This document shows positions 8,521 to 16,033 of a stretch of DNA of 64,000 nt, piece by piece. The first letter of the stretch is position 1. The number at the start of each line of letters is the position of its first letter. The stretch spans positions 1-64,000 of the forward strand of contig NZ_JAERQM010000011.1 of the NCBI RefSeq assembly GCF_019029495.1, read 5' to 3'. Made by a program: the position numbers and the translations under genes. The notes beneath the pieces are model-generated. The model was given only the letters and a program-made list of their open reading frames with translations. It was not told where the DNA came from and searched no databases. This DNA comes from Falsiroseomonas oleicola. Lineage in GTDB: Bacteria > Pseudomonadota > Alphaproteobacteria > Acetobacterales > Acetobacteraceae.

Positions 8521-9275
8521 ACGCCCCCTTGTTGACGGCTCGGGACCTCACCCTCCGCTTCGGCCGCATCGCCGCGCTGGATGGCGTGGACCTCGAAATC
8601 CATCCCGGAGAGGTCGTCGCCATCGTCGGCGAATCCGGCAGCGGCAAGACCACGCTTCTCCGGGTCCTCTCCGGTCTGATGCGCCCGGATGGGGGTGAGG
8701 TTTCCTATCTCGGCCAGGACGTGCTGGGCATGTCGGAGGCCGCGCGGCGGCGCCTGATGCGCACGGAATGGGGTTTCGTCCATCAGAACCCGCGCGACGG
8801 GCTGCGCATGGCGGTCTCGGCCGGCGGCAATATCGGTGAGCGGCTGATGGCCACCGGCGCCCGCCACTACGGCAACATCCGCGAACAGGCCTCCCACTGG
8901 CTGACCCGGGTCGAGATCGACCCCGCCCGCATGGACGAGGTCCCCGCCAAATTCTCCGGCGGCATGCAGCAGCGTTTGCAGATCGCGCGGACCCTGGTGA
9001 CACTCCCAAAGCTGGTCTTCATGGACGAGCCGACCGGCGGCCTCGATGTCTCGGTCCAGGCCCGGCTGCTGGACCTGATCCGCGCCCTGGTGGCGGATCT
9101 GGGCCTCGCCGTGCTGATCGTGACGCATGACATCGCCGCCGCCCGGCTGCTGGCGCATCGGATGCTGGTGATGCGGCACGGCGTGGTGGTGGAAAGCGGG
9201 CTGACCGACCGGGTGCTGGACGATCCCCAGCACCCCTATACGCAACTCCTGGTCAGTTCGGTGCTGGCGGCATGA
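8517..9275 (+). CDS. phnK: Phosphonate C-P lyase system ATP-binding protein PhnK
   Basis: 252 aa ABC-type ATPase that docks on PhnJ in the C-P lyase core complex rather than on a membrane transporter. Walker A is GESGSGKTTLL (about residues 39-49), the signature is FSGGMQQRLQIART and Walker B with the catalytic glutamate is LVFMDEPTGGLD. The switch histidine follows in IVTHDIAAARLLAHR. It overlaps phnJ and phnL by 4 bp each. Confidence 0.93.
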   Translation: MNAPLLTARDLTLRFGRIAALDGVDLEIHPGEVVAIVGESGSGKTTLLRVLSGLMRPDGGEVSYLGQDVLGMSEAARRRLMRTEWGFVHQNPRDGLRMAVSAGGNIGERLMATGARHYGNIREQASHWLTRVEIDPARMDEVPAKFSGGMQQRLQIARTLVTLPKLVFMDEPTGGLDVSVQARLLDLIRALVADLGLAVLIVTHDIAAARLLAHRMLVMRHGVVVESGLTDRVLDDPQHPYTQLLVSSVLAA

Positions 9276-9970
9276 ACCACTCCCTGGTCACCGAGGGCCT
9301 TTCCAAGGTTTTTCGTCTGTTCCTGCAAGGCGATGTCCGCATCCCCGTGCTGGACAACGTGGATTTCAGCGTGGCGCCGGGTGAATGCGTGGCGCTGACC
9401 GGGCCTTCGGGCGCGGGAAAATCCACGCTGATGCGCTGCCTCTACGGCAATTACGGCGCCGGCGCGGGTCGCATCCTGATCCGCCATCGCGGCGCGATGG
9501 TCGACCTCGCAGCGGCGGACCCGCGGCTGGTGCGGGAGATCCGGCAGGAGACCCTGGGCTACGTCTCCCAGTTCCTGCGGGTCATCCCCCGCATCGGCGC
9601 CCGCGACATCGTGGCGGAGCCGTTGCGCGCGCGCGGCGTGCCGGCCGAGGCCGCGCAGGCCCGCGCTTCCGAATTGCTGACCCGCCTGAACCTGCCTGCC
9701 CGGCTGCACAACCTGCCGCCCGCCACCTTCTCCGGCGGCGAGCAGCAGCGTATCAACCTGGCGCGCGGCTTTGCCGCGGACTACCCCGTGCTGCTGCTGG
9801 ACGAGCCCACCGCCAGCCTCGACCCTGTCAACCGGCAGGTCGTCGTGGCCCTGATGGCGGAGGCCAAGGCCCGCGGCGCGGCGCTGATCGGCATCTTCCA
9901 CGACACCGAAATCCGCGACCAGGTGGCCGATCGCCTGTTCGAGGTTTTGCCAATCCAGGACGCCGCATGA
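9272..9970 (+). CDS. phnL: Phosphonate C-P lyase system protein PhnL
   Basis: 232 aa ABC ATPase, the second nucleotide-binding subunit of the C-P lyase system, which forms a dimer with PhnK on the core complex. Walker A GPSGAGKSTLMRC, signature FSGGEQQRINLARG and Walker B VLLLDEPTASLD are all present, with a GIFHDTEIRDQVADR switch region. It has the usual PhnL order KVFRLFLQGDVRIPVLDNV at the N-terminus. It overlaps both neighbours by 4 bp. Confidence 0.93.
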   Translation: MNHSLVTEGLSKVFRLFLQGDVRIPVLDNVDFSVAPGECVALTGPSGAGKSTLMRCLYGNYGAGAGRILIRHRGAMVDLAAADPRLVREIRQETLGYVSQFLRVIPRIGARDIVAEPLRARGVPAEAAQARASELLTRLNLPARLHNLPPATFSGGEQQRINLARGFAADYPVLLLDEPTASLDPVNRQVVVALMAEAKARGAALIGIFHDTEIRDQVADRLFEVLPIQDAA

Positions 9971-11106
9971 ATCCCGAAATGATCCTCACCAATGCCCAGC
10001 TCATCCTGCGGGACCAGGTGCTGCATGGCACGCTGGTGATCCGCGGCGACCGCATTGCCGAAATCCAGCCCGGCCGCAGCCACGCCCCCGGCGCCATCGA
10101 CCTGGATGGGGACCATCTGATCCCCGGCATCGTCGATGTGCATACCGACAATCTGGAACGCCAGGTGCAGCCGCGCGCGACGGCGCGCTGGCCGTCGCGT
10201 TCCGCCATGCTGGCGCATGACAGCCAGACGGCGGCGGCCGGCGTGACCACGGTGCTGGATGCGCTGTGCCTCGGCGACCTCGGCTTCGATGTCGGTCGCA
10301 CCCAGACCTTCGTGGAGGGTGTGAAGGACTTGGACGCGCTGGCCGGCACCGGCCTGCTGAAGTCGGACCATTTCCTCCATTTGCGCTGCGAAATCCCGGC
10401 CGCCGATATGCGCGAACTGGTGGAGATGGCGGCCGACCATCCGCTGGTGCGGATGGTCAGCTTCATGGACCACTCCCCGGGCGTCGGGCAGTACCGGGAC
10501 GTGGAGCGCTACCGGCAGATGCGCATCCGCAACGGCAAGACGGCCGAGCAGGTCGACAAGCGCATCACCGAACTGCTGGAACAGCGCGCCCAGTTGCTGG
10601 AGCCGAACCGTCGCTGGCTGCTGGATCGCATCGCCCATCGCAAGCTGCCACTGGCCAGCCATGACGATGACAGCCCGGAGGGCATCGCCCGCAACGCGGC
10701 GGATGGCATCACCATCAGCGAATTCCCGGTGACCCTGGAAGCCGCGCAGGCCGCGAAGAAGCTCGGCGTGCAGGTGATCGCCGGCGCGCCCAATATCGTC
10801 CGCGGCGGCAGCCATTCGGGCAATGTGGCGGTGTCCGACCTGATGCATGACCAGGCGGTGGATGTGCTGGCCAGCGACTATGTGCCGCCCGCCATGGTCG
10901 AGGCCGCCTGGCTCGCCGCCGGCCAGGGCCATGCGACGCTGCCGGCGGCCATCGCCATGATCACCGACACGGCCGCCCGCATGGCGGGTTTCACCGATCG
11001 TGGGCGGCTGGAGCCGGGGCTGCGCGCCGACCTGGTGCAGATCCGGCCGCATGAAGGACATGCGGTGGTTCGCAAGGTGTGGCGGGCCGGTGAGCGCATC
11101 GCGTGA
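9967..11106 (+). CDS. phnM: Alpha-D-ribose 1-methylphosphonate 5-triphosphate diphosphatase PhnM
   Basis: 379 aa amidohydrolase that removes pyrophosphate from the ribose-triphosphate intermediate, giving the PhnJ substrate. The canonical PhnM metal motif is present (PGIVDVHTDNLERQVQPRA), with LRCEIPAADMRELVEMAADH, FMDHSPGVGQYRD, LASHDDDSPEGI and VIAGAPNIVRGGSHSGNVA. It is the orthodox PhnM of this operon, in contrast to the diverged copy at 3547-4689. It overlaps phnL by 4 bp and ends in a TGATG overlap with the DUF1045 gene. Confidence 0.95.
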   Translation: MNPEMILTNAQLILRDQVLHGTLVIRGDRIAEIQPGRSHAPGAIDLDGDHLIPGIVDVHTDNLERQVQPRATARWPSRSAMLAHDSQTAAAGVTTVLDALCLGDLGFDVGRTQTFVEGVKDLDALAGTGLLKSDHFLHLRCEIPAADMRELVEMAADHPLVRMVSFMDHSPGVGQYRDVERYRQMRIRNGKTAEQVDKRITELLEQRAQLLEPNRRWLLDRIAHRKLPLASHDDDSPEGIARNAADGITISEFPVTLEAAQAAKKLGVQVIAGAPNIVRGGSHSGNVAVSDLMHDQAVDVLASDYVPPAMVEAAWLAAGQGHATLPAAIAMITDTAARMAGFTDRGRLEPGLRADLVQIRPHEGHAVVRKVWRAGERIA

Positions 11107-11777
11107 TGCGCGCCGCCATCTACTGGGCGCCGCGCATCGACGACCCGCTGCATCGCCTCGGCTCCCAATGGCTGGGCCGGGATACCGAGACCGGCGCCAC
11201 CCTGGCGCAGCCCACCCTTCCCGGCCTCGACATCGCCGAGATCACCCGCGATGCCCGCGGCTATGGCCTGCATGCCACGGTGAAGCCGCCCTTCCGCATC
11301 GCCACCTCCTGGGCCGCGCTGCGCGAGGACGCGATGGCGCTGGCGCTGCGCACCAGGCCCTTCGCCCTGCCGCCGCTCCAGGTCGCCGAGCATCACGGCT
11401 TCCTGGCGCTGCTGGAGACGGAGCGCTCGCCGGAATTGCAGGCCTTCGCCGATGCCTGCGTCGCTGGCCTCGACGCCCATCGCGTGCCGCCGACCGAGAC
11501 GGAAATCGCCCGCCGCAGGCCGGAACGCCTGACGGAGCGCCAGCGCGAAAACCTGCATCGCTGGGGCTACCACTACGTGTTCGAGGATTGGTGGTTCCAC
11601 GTCACCCTCTCCCGCCGCCTGAACGACGCGGAAATGGAGGTGGTGCGCCCCGCCGTCACCGCCTTCCTGGGCGAGGCCCCGTCCCTGCCCCGGCGTGTGA
11701 CGGAGCTGTGCCTGTTCACCCAGGCGGGGCCGGGTGCGCCCTTCCTGCTGGCCGAGCGTCTGCCGCTGCTCGGTTGA
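11106..11777 (+). CDS. DUF1045 phosphonate-cluster 2H phosphoesterase-like protein
   Basis: 223 aa member of the DUF1045 family that often accompanies C-P lyase operons. It has the two HxTx motifs of the 2H phosphoesterase superfamily: LHATVKPPF near residue 55 and FHVTLSRRL near residue 163. This predicts a cyclic phosphodiesterase, attractive because PhnJ yields a 1,2-cyclic ribose phosphate that must be opened; no phnP is visible here. That role is inference. ATG at 11106 overlaps the phnM stop; a GTG at 11103 would add one residue. The last 62 bp overlap the convergent phnN. Confidence 0.82.
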   Translation: MRAAIYWAPRIDDPLHRLGSQWLGRDTETGATLAQPTLPGLDIAEITRDARGYGLHATVKPPFRIATSWAALREDAMALALRTRPFALPPLQVAEHHGFLALLETERSPELQAFADACVAGLDAHRVPPTETEIARRRPERLTERQRENLHRWGYHYVFEDWWFHVTLSRRLNDAEMEVVRPAVTAFLGEAPSLPRRVTELCLFTQAGPGAPFLLAERLPLLG

Positions 11778-12294
11778 GCGCGGCCAGCACCCGCGCGGTG
11801 CCCTCAGCCACGGTCGAGTCATTCATCACGGTCTCGACCGGCAGGCCGGGGGGCAGCGCGGCCTCCCGCGCCAGGCGGGAGGCGATATCCGCCGCATCCT
11901 CCCGCCCCCGCGCCGCCAGCCGCGCGGCCAGCACCGGCAGCGGCGCGGTGATGTTCAGGATGCGCAGCGGGTAGCGCGCGGCCGCCTCTGCCAGCACGGT
12001 GCGGGACAGGTTGGCCACCACCACCCGGCCTTCCTCCAGCGCCTGCGCCGCGGCCATCGGAATGCCGTAGAGCAGCCCATGTGCGCGCCACCACAAGGCG
12101 AAGCCGCCGGCCTCGCGCAGGGCCTCGAATTCCGGCTCCGTCATCGGGCTGTGATCCTCGCCACCCGCTTCCGCAGGGCGGGTGATGCAGCGGCGGGCGA
12201 AGAGGAAGCGGGCATCGCCTTCCAGCGCGGCGCGCGCGCCCGCCATCAGCGTATCCTTGCCCGCCCCGGAGGGTCCGACCACTGGCACCAGCAT
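11716..12294 (-). CDS. phnN: Ribose 1,5-bisphosphate phosphokinase PhnN
   Basis: 192 aa guanylate-kinase-like enzyme that phosphorylates ribose 1,5-bisphosphate to PRPP, the last step of C-P lyase catabolism. The P-loop GPSGAGKDT starts at residue 7, followed by FARRCITRPAEAGGEDH and a base/ligand segment FALWWRAHGLLYGIP typical of PhnN. ATG 12294 is preferred; an upstream TTG at 12312 would add six residues. It is transcribed toward the main phn operon and overlaps the DUF1045 gene tail-to-tail, so antisense interference is possible. Its start lies 83 bp from the divergent gamma-glutamyltransferase gene. Confidence 0.9.
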   Translation of the reverse strand: MLVPVVGPSGAGKDTLMAGARAALEGDARFLFARRCITRPAEAGGEDHSPMTEPEFEALREAGGFALWWRAHGLLYGIPMAAAQALEEGRVVVANLSRTVLAEAAARYPLRILNITAPLPVLAARLAARGREDAADIASRLAREAALPPGLPVETVMNDSTVAEGTARVLAALNRAAADARPAGRAHPAPPG

Positions 12295-12377
12295 GCTTCT
12301 TGCGCACCGCAATATTGACCGTGACGCTTCTGCCTGCGCCTATCGCCGATCTCAAGCGCCAGACGGAAATACCCCGA

Positions 12378-14165
12378 ATGTTCACGACGCGCCCCGAAAT
12401 CGCCGGCACCTTTGGCGTTGTCGCCTCCACCCACTGGATCGCCTCCCAGGTCGGGATGGCGGTGTTGGAGCGGGGCGGCAATGCTTTTGATGCCGCGGTG
12501 GCCGCGGGCTTCACGCTTCAGGTGGCGGAGCCGCATCTGAACGGCCCGGGCGGCGACTGCCCCATCATCATCCATGACGCCAAGGCCGGCGCGCAGCGCG
12601 TGATCTGCGGCCAGGGCGTGGCGCCCGCCGGGCTGACCGTCGCCCATGTGAAGGGGGAGCTGGGGCTCGACCTGATCCCCGGCACCGGCTTCCTGCCGGC
12701 GATGATCCCCGGCGCCTTCGATGCCTGGGCGCTGATGCTGCGCGACTACGGCACCTGGTCGCTGCGCGACGTGCTGTCCTATGCCATCGGCTATGCCCAT
12801 CGCGGCATCCACTACGTGCCCCGCGTGGTCGCCACGCTGAACACCGTGAAGCCGCTGTTCGAATCCGAATGGCCGACTTCCGCCGAAATCTGGCTGCGCA
12901 ACGGCGGCCCGGTGGCCGGCGGCCTCTACGCCAACCCCACATTGGGGAAAACCTGGGAACGGGTGCTGCGGGAGGCGGAGGCGGCGGGCCATGACCGGGT
13001 CGCGCAGATCGATGCGGCGCGCAACGCCTGGTATGGCGGCTTCGTCGCCGAGGCCATCGGCGAGTTCTTCGCCAAGGACGCGCTGCTCGATTCTTCCGGC
13101 GAGCGCCACAAGGGCGTGCTGACGGCGCATGACATGTCGCATTGGCGCGCCAGCCAGGAAGCACCGCTGCGGCGCGATTATCGCGGCCACACCGTGCTGA
13201 AATGCGGCGTCTGGAGCCAGGGGCCGGCGATGCTGCAGACGCTGGCGCTGCTGGAGGGCTTCGATGTCGGCGCCATGGACCCGCTGGGCGAGCAATTCGC
13301 CCATACCGTCATCGAATGCATGAAGCTGGCCTTCGCGGACCGGGAGGCCTTCTACGGCGACCCCGATTTCGTCGATGTCCCCATCCACCACCTGCTGTCC
13401 GACGACTACGCCGCCGAGCGCCGCAAGCTGATCGGCGATGCGGCGAGCCTGGAACTCCGCCCCGGCACCCTGCCCGGCATGACCACCCCCTGGGTGGACC
13501 AGGACGCCGCCAGCCGCGTGGCGCTGCTGACCCGCGCGCCGGGGGCCGGGGAGCCGACCGTGGCGCGGCTCGGCGTTTCCAGCGCCGATACCTGCCACAT
13601 CGACATCATCGACAACCAGGGCAACATGGTCTCCGCCACACCCTCCGGCGGCTGGTTCCAGTCCTCGCCGGCGGTGCCGGGGCTGGGCTTCTGCCTGGGC
13701 ACGCGCGGGCAGATGTTCTGGCTGGATGAGTCGCTGCCGAACGGGCTGAAGCCCGGCAAGCGGCCGCGCACCACGCTGTCCCCGGCCATGGTGCTGAAGG
13801 AGGGTCGCCCCTGGATGGCCTTCGGCACGCCGGGCGGCGAGCAGCAGGACCAGTGGCAGCCCATCATGCTGTCGCGCATGATCGACCACGGGCTGAACAT
13901 CCAGCAGGCGATCGACGCGCCTTCCTTCCACACGGAGCACTGGCCTAGCAGCTTCTGGCCGCGCGTGGCCCGCCCGGGCAAGGCCGTGCTGGAAGGCCGC
14001 TACGCGCCGGAGGTGGCGCGGATGCTGATGGCGCGCGGCCATGTGGTGGATGTCGGCGGCGAATGGTCCGAGGGCCGGCTCAGCGGCGCGCGGCAGGAGG
14101 AGGACGGCCAGCTTTTCGCGGGCGCCAATCCGCGCGGCATGCAGGGCTACGCCGTCGGGCGGTGA
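12378..14165 (+). CDS. Gamma-glutamyltransferase family protein (cytoplasmic type)
   Basis: 595 aa Ntn-hydrolase of the gamma-glutamyltranspeptidase family, made as a proenzyme that self-cleaves before a threonine. T405, in SSADTCHIDIIDNQGN, aligns with the catalytic TTH motif of classical enzymes, although the next residue is Cys. The N-terminal VVASTHWIASQVGMAVLERG and GGNAFDAAVAAGFTLQV blocks and the PFGSPGG-like FGTPGGEQQDQWQ are present. No signal peptide is visible, so it may be a cytoplasmic acylase-type or oxamate-amidohydrolase-type member. ATG 12378 (MFTTRPEIAG) fits the family start. It ends just before the strong hairpin at 14181-14224. Confidence 0.85.
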   Translation: MFTTRPEIAGTFGVVASTHWIASQVGMAVLERGGNAFDAAVAAGFTLQVAEPHLNGPGGDCPIIIHDAKAGAQRVICGQGVAPAGLTVAHVKGELGLDLIPGTGFLPAMIPGAFDAWALMLRDYGTWSLRDVLSYAIGYAHRGIHYVPRVVATLNTVKPLFESEWPTSAEIWLRNGGPVAGGLYANPTLGKTWERVLREAEAAGHDRVAQIDAARNAWYGGFVAEAIGEFFAKDALLDSSGERHKGVLTAHDMSHWRASQEAPLRRDYRGHTVLKCGVWSQGPAMLQTLALLEGFDVGAMDPLGEQFAHTVIECMKLAFADREAFYGDPDFVDVPIHHLLSDDYAAERRKLIGDAASLELRPGTLPGMTTPWVDQDAASRVALLTRAPGAGEPTVARLGVSSADTCHIDIIDNQGNMVSATPSGGWFQSSPAVPGLGFCLGTRGQMFWLDESLPNGLKPGKRPRTTLSPAMVLKEGRPWMAFGTPGGEQQDQWQPIMLSRMIDHGLNIQQAIDAPSFHTEHWPSSFWPRVARPGKAVLEGRYAPEVARMLMARGHVVDVGGEWSEGRLSGARQEEDGQLFAGANPRGMQGYAVGR

Positions 14166-14180
14166 CCCGCGACGCTACGC

Positions 14181-14224
14181 ATGAAAAAGCCGCCAGGGTG
14201 GTGACACCCTGGCGGCTTTTTCAT
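14181..14224. terminator. Strong bidirectional rho-independent terminator
   Basis: Perfect 20-bp arms (14181-14200 and 14205-14224) enclose a GTGA loop. The stem core is GC-rich (GCCGCCAGGGTG) and flanked by AAAAA/TTTTT, so it works as an intrinsic terminator in both directions. It lies between the convergent gamma-glutamyltransferase and ThDP-enzyme genes. Confidence 0.93.
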
Positions 14225-14254
14225 GGAATAGGGACTTGGCTCAGCCCTATTGGA

Positions 14255-15952
14255 TCAGCCCTTTTGGGCCTGCGCCCGAAGCTGCTCGATGGTGGCGCGG
14301 TTGGTCACCTGTTCCGGGTTCATCCGCACCTCGATGATCGCCGCCTTGCCGCTCGCCTTGGCCCGCTGGAAGGCCGGCACCAACTCGTCGGTCGCTTCCA
14401 CCACCTCGCCATGCCCGCCGAAGGCCTCGATGAATCGCGCGAAATCGGGGTTGGTCAGCTTGGTGCCGGACACGCGGCCGGGATAGGTGCGCTCCTGGTA
14501 CATGCGGATGGTGCCGTACATCCCGTTGTTGAAGACCAGGATGATCGGCGCCGCATTGTGGTGGAAGCAAGTCGCCATTTCCTGGCCGGTCATCAAAGCT
14601 CCGCCATCGCCGACGAAGCAGACCACCGTGCGATCCGGGTGGGTGATGGCGGCGCCGATGGCGGCCGGGATGCCATAGCCCATGGCGCCATTGGTCGGGC
14701 CGAGAAAGTCCTGGCCCTCCCGCACATGCATGAAGCGGTTCGGCCAGGTGGCGAAGTTGCCGGCATCCGAGGTGTAGATCGTATCCGCCGGCAGGACTTT
14801 TTCGAGTTCCTGCAGGGCGATGGCGAGGTTCAGCGGACCGTCGTAGCTCGGCGGCTTGGCCTGGGCTTCCCGCGCGGCGCGCACGGCCTTGCGCCACGCG
14901 CCCCAGGCCGGCTGGGCGATGCGCGGCAGGGCGGCGGCGGCGGCCGCAAAAGCGTTGACATCGGCGGTGATGCCGAGCGCCACGCGATGTACGCGGCCGA
15001 TCTCCGCCTGGTCCTGGTGGACCTGAATGATCGGCTGCTTCCCGGCGAAGTCGAACAGGGTGTAGCCCTGGCTCACCGGCTCACCCAGCCGCGTGCCGAA
15101 GGCCAGGATAAGGTCGGATTCGCGGGCCTTGGCGACCAGCCCGGCATCTGCGCCGACGCCGAGATCGCCCGCATAATGGGCGGAAGTGCCATCGAACAGC
15201 CCCATCCGGCGGAAGGAGACACAGACGGGGATGTCGTTACCCACCAGGAAGTCGCGGATCGCGGCCTTGCCGTCCGGCGTCCATCCGCTGCCGCCGAGGA
15301 TCGCCAGCGGGCGTTCCGCCTTGCCCAGCATCTCCATCATGCGGTCCAGCGCGGCCGGCGCCGGATGGGCGGGCATCACCGCGCCCGGGCCGATATCCGG
15401 CACCTTGGCAAGGTCCTTCTGCATCTCCTCGCTCAGCGCCACCACCACCGGGCCGGGCCGGCCGCTGGTCGCGACATCGAAGGCATGGGCCATCAGTTCC
15501 GGAATGCGCGCCGCCTCGTCGATCTGCGTCACCCACTTGGCGATGGGGCCGAAGAAGCGGCGGTAGTCGACCTCCTGGAAGGTCTCCCGGTCCGTCTCGT
15601 TCATCGGGATCTGGCCGACCAGCAGCACCAGCGGGGTGCTGTCCTGGAAGGCGACATGGACGCCGATGGCGGCATGGCAGGCGCCGGGGCCGCGGGTGAC
15701 GATGGCGACGCCGGCCTTGCCGGTCAGCTTGCCATGGGCTTCCGCCATATGGACGGCGCCGGCCTCGAAGCGGCAGGTGACGAGCTCGATGCGGTTGCGC
15801 TGGTTGTACAGCCCGTCCAGCAGGTCGAGGTAGCTCTCGCCGGGCACGGCGAAGACATGGGTCGCGCCATTGGCGACCAGGGCATCGGCGAGCAATTGCC
15901 CGCCCGTGCGGGCCTCGATGCCATCGGAATGCTGAACTGCCGCATGCGCCAC
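14255..15952 (-). CDS. Thiamine-diphosphate-binding enzyme, acetolactate-synthase-like
   Basis: 565 aa enzyme with the three-domain ThDP fold: an N-terminal PYR domain with catalytic Glu63 in RFEAGAVHMAEAHGKLTGK, a central domain (about 195-330), and a C-terminal PP domain with the GDGGALM...NN cofactor motif near residue 430-460. It resembles the large subunit of acetolactate synthase and related 2-oxo-acid decarboxylases or carboligases (glyoxylate carboligase, oxalyl-CoA decarboxylase relatives). No small regulatory ilvH subunit is adjacent, so a catabolic or unassigned function is more likely than branched-chain synthesis. The terminator at 14181-14224 follows it. Confidence 0.85.
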   Translation of the reverse strand: MAHAAVQHSDGIEARTGGQLLADALVANGATHVFAVPGESYLDLLDGLYNQRNRIELVTCRFEAGAVHMAEAHGKLTGKAGVAIVTRGPGACHAAIGVHVAFQDSTPLVLLVGQIPMNETDRETFQEVDYRRFFGPIAKWVTQIDEAARIPELMAHAFDVATSGRPGPVVVALSEEMQKDLAKVPDIGPGAVMPAHPAPAALDRMMEMLGKAERPLAILGGSGWTPDGKAAIRDFLVGNDIPVCVSFRRMGLFDGTSAHYAGDLGVGADAGLVAKARESDLILAFGTRLGEPVSQGYTLFDFAGKQPIIQVHQDQAEIGRVHRVALGITADVNAFAAAAAALPRIAQPAWGAWRKAVRAAREAQAKPPSYDGPLNLAIALQELEKVLPADTIYTSDAGNFATWPNRFMHVREGQDFLGPTNGAMGYGIPAAIGAAITHPDRTVVCFVGDGGALMTGQEMATCFHHNAAPIILVFNNGMYGTIRMYQERTYPGRVSGTKLTNPDFARFIEAFGGHGEVVEATDELVPAFQRAKASGKAAIIEVRMNPEQVTNRATIEQLRAQAQKG

Positions 15953-16033
15953 GCCGGATTCTCCCCAGGAAATCTTCCCGGGGGATTTAGCCCGGCAGGA
16001 CGCCCGCGCCTACTCCGCCCGTCCCCCGCGAGG

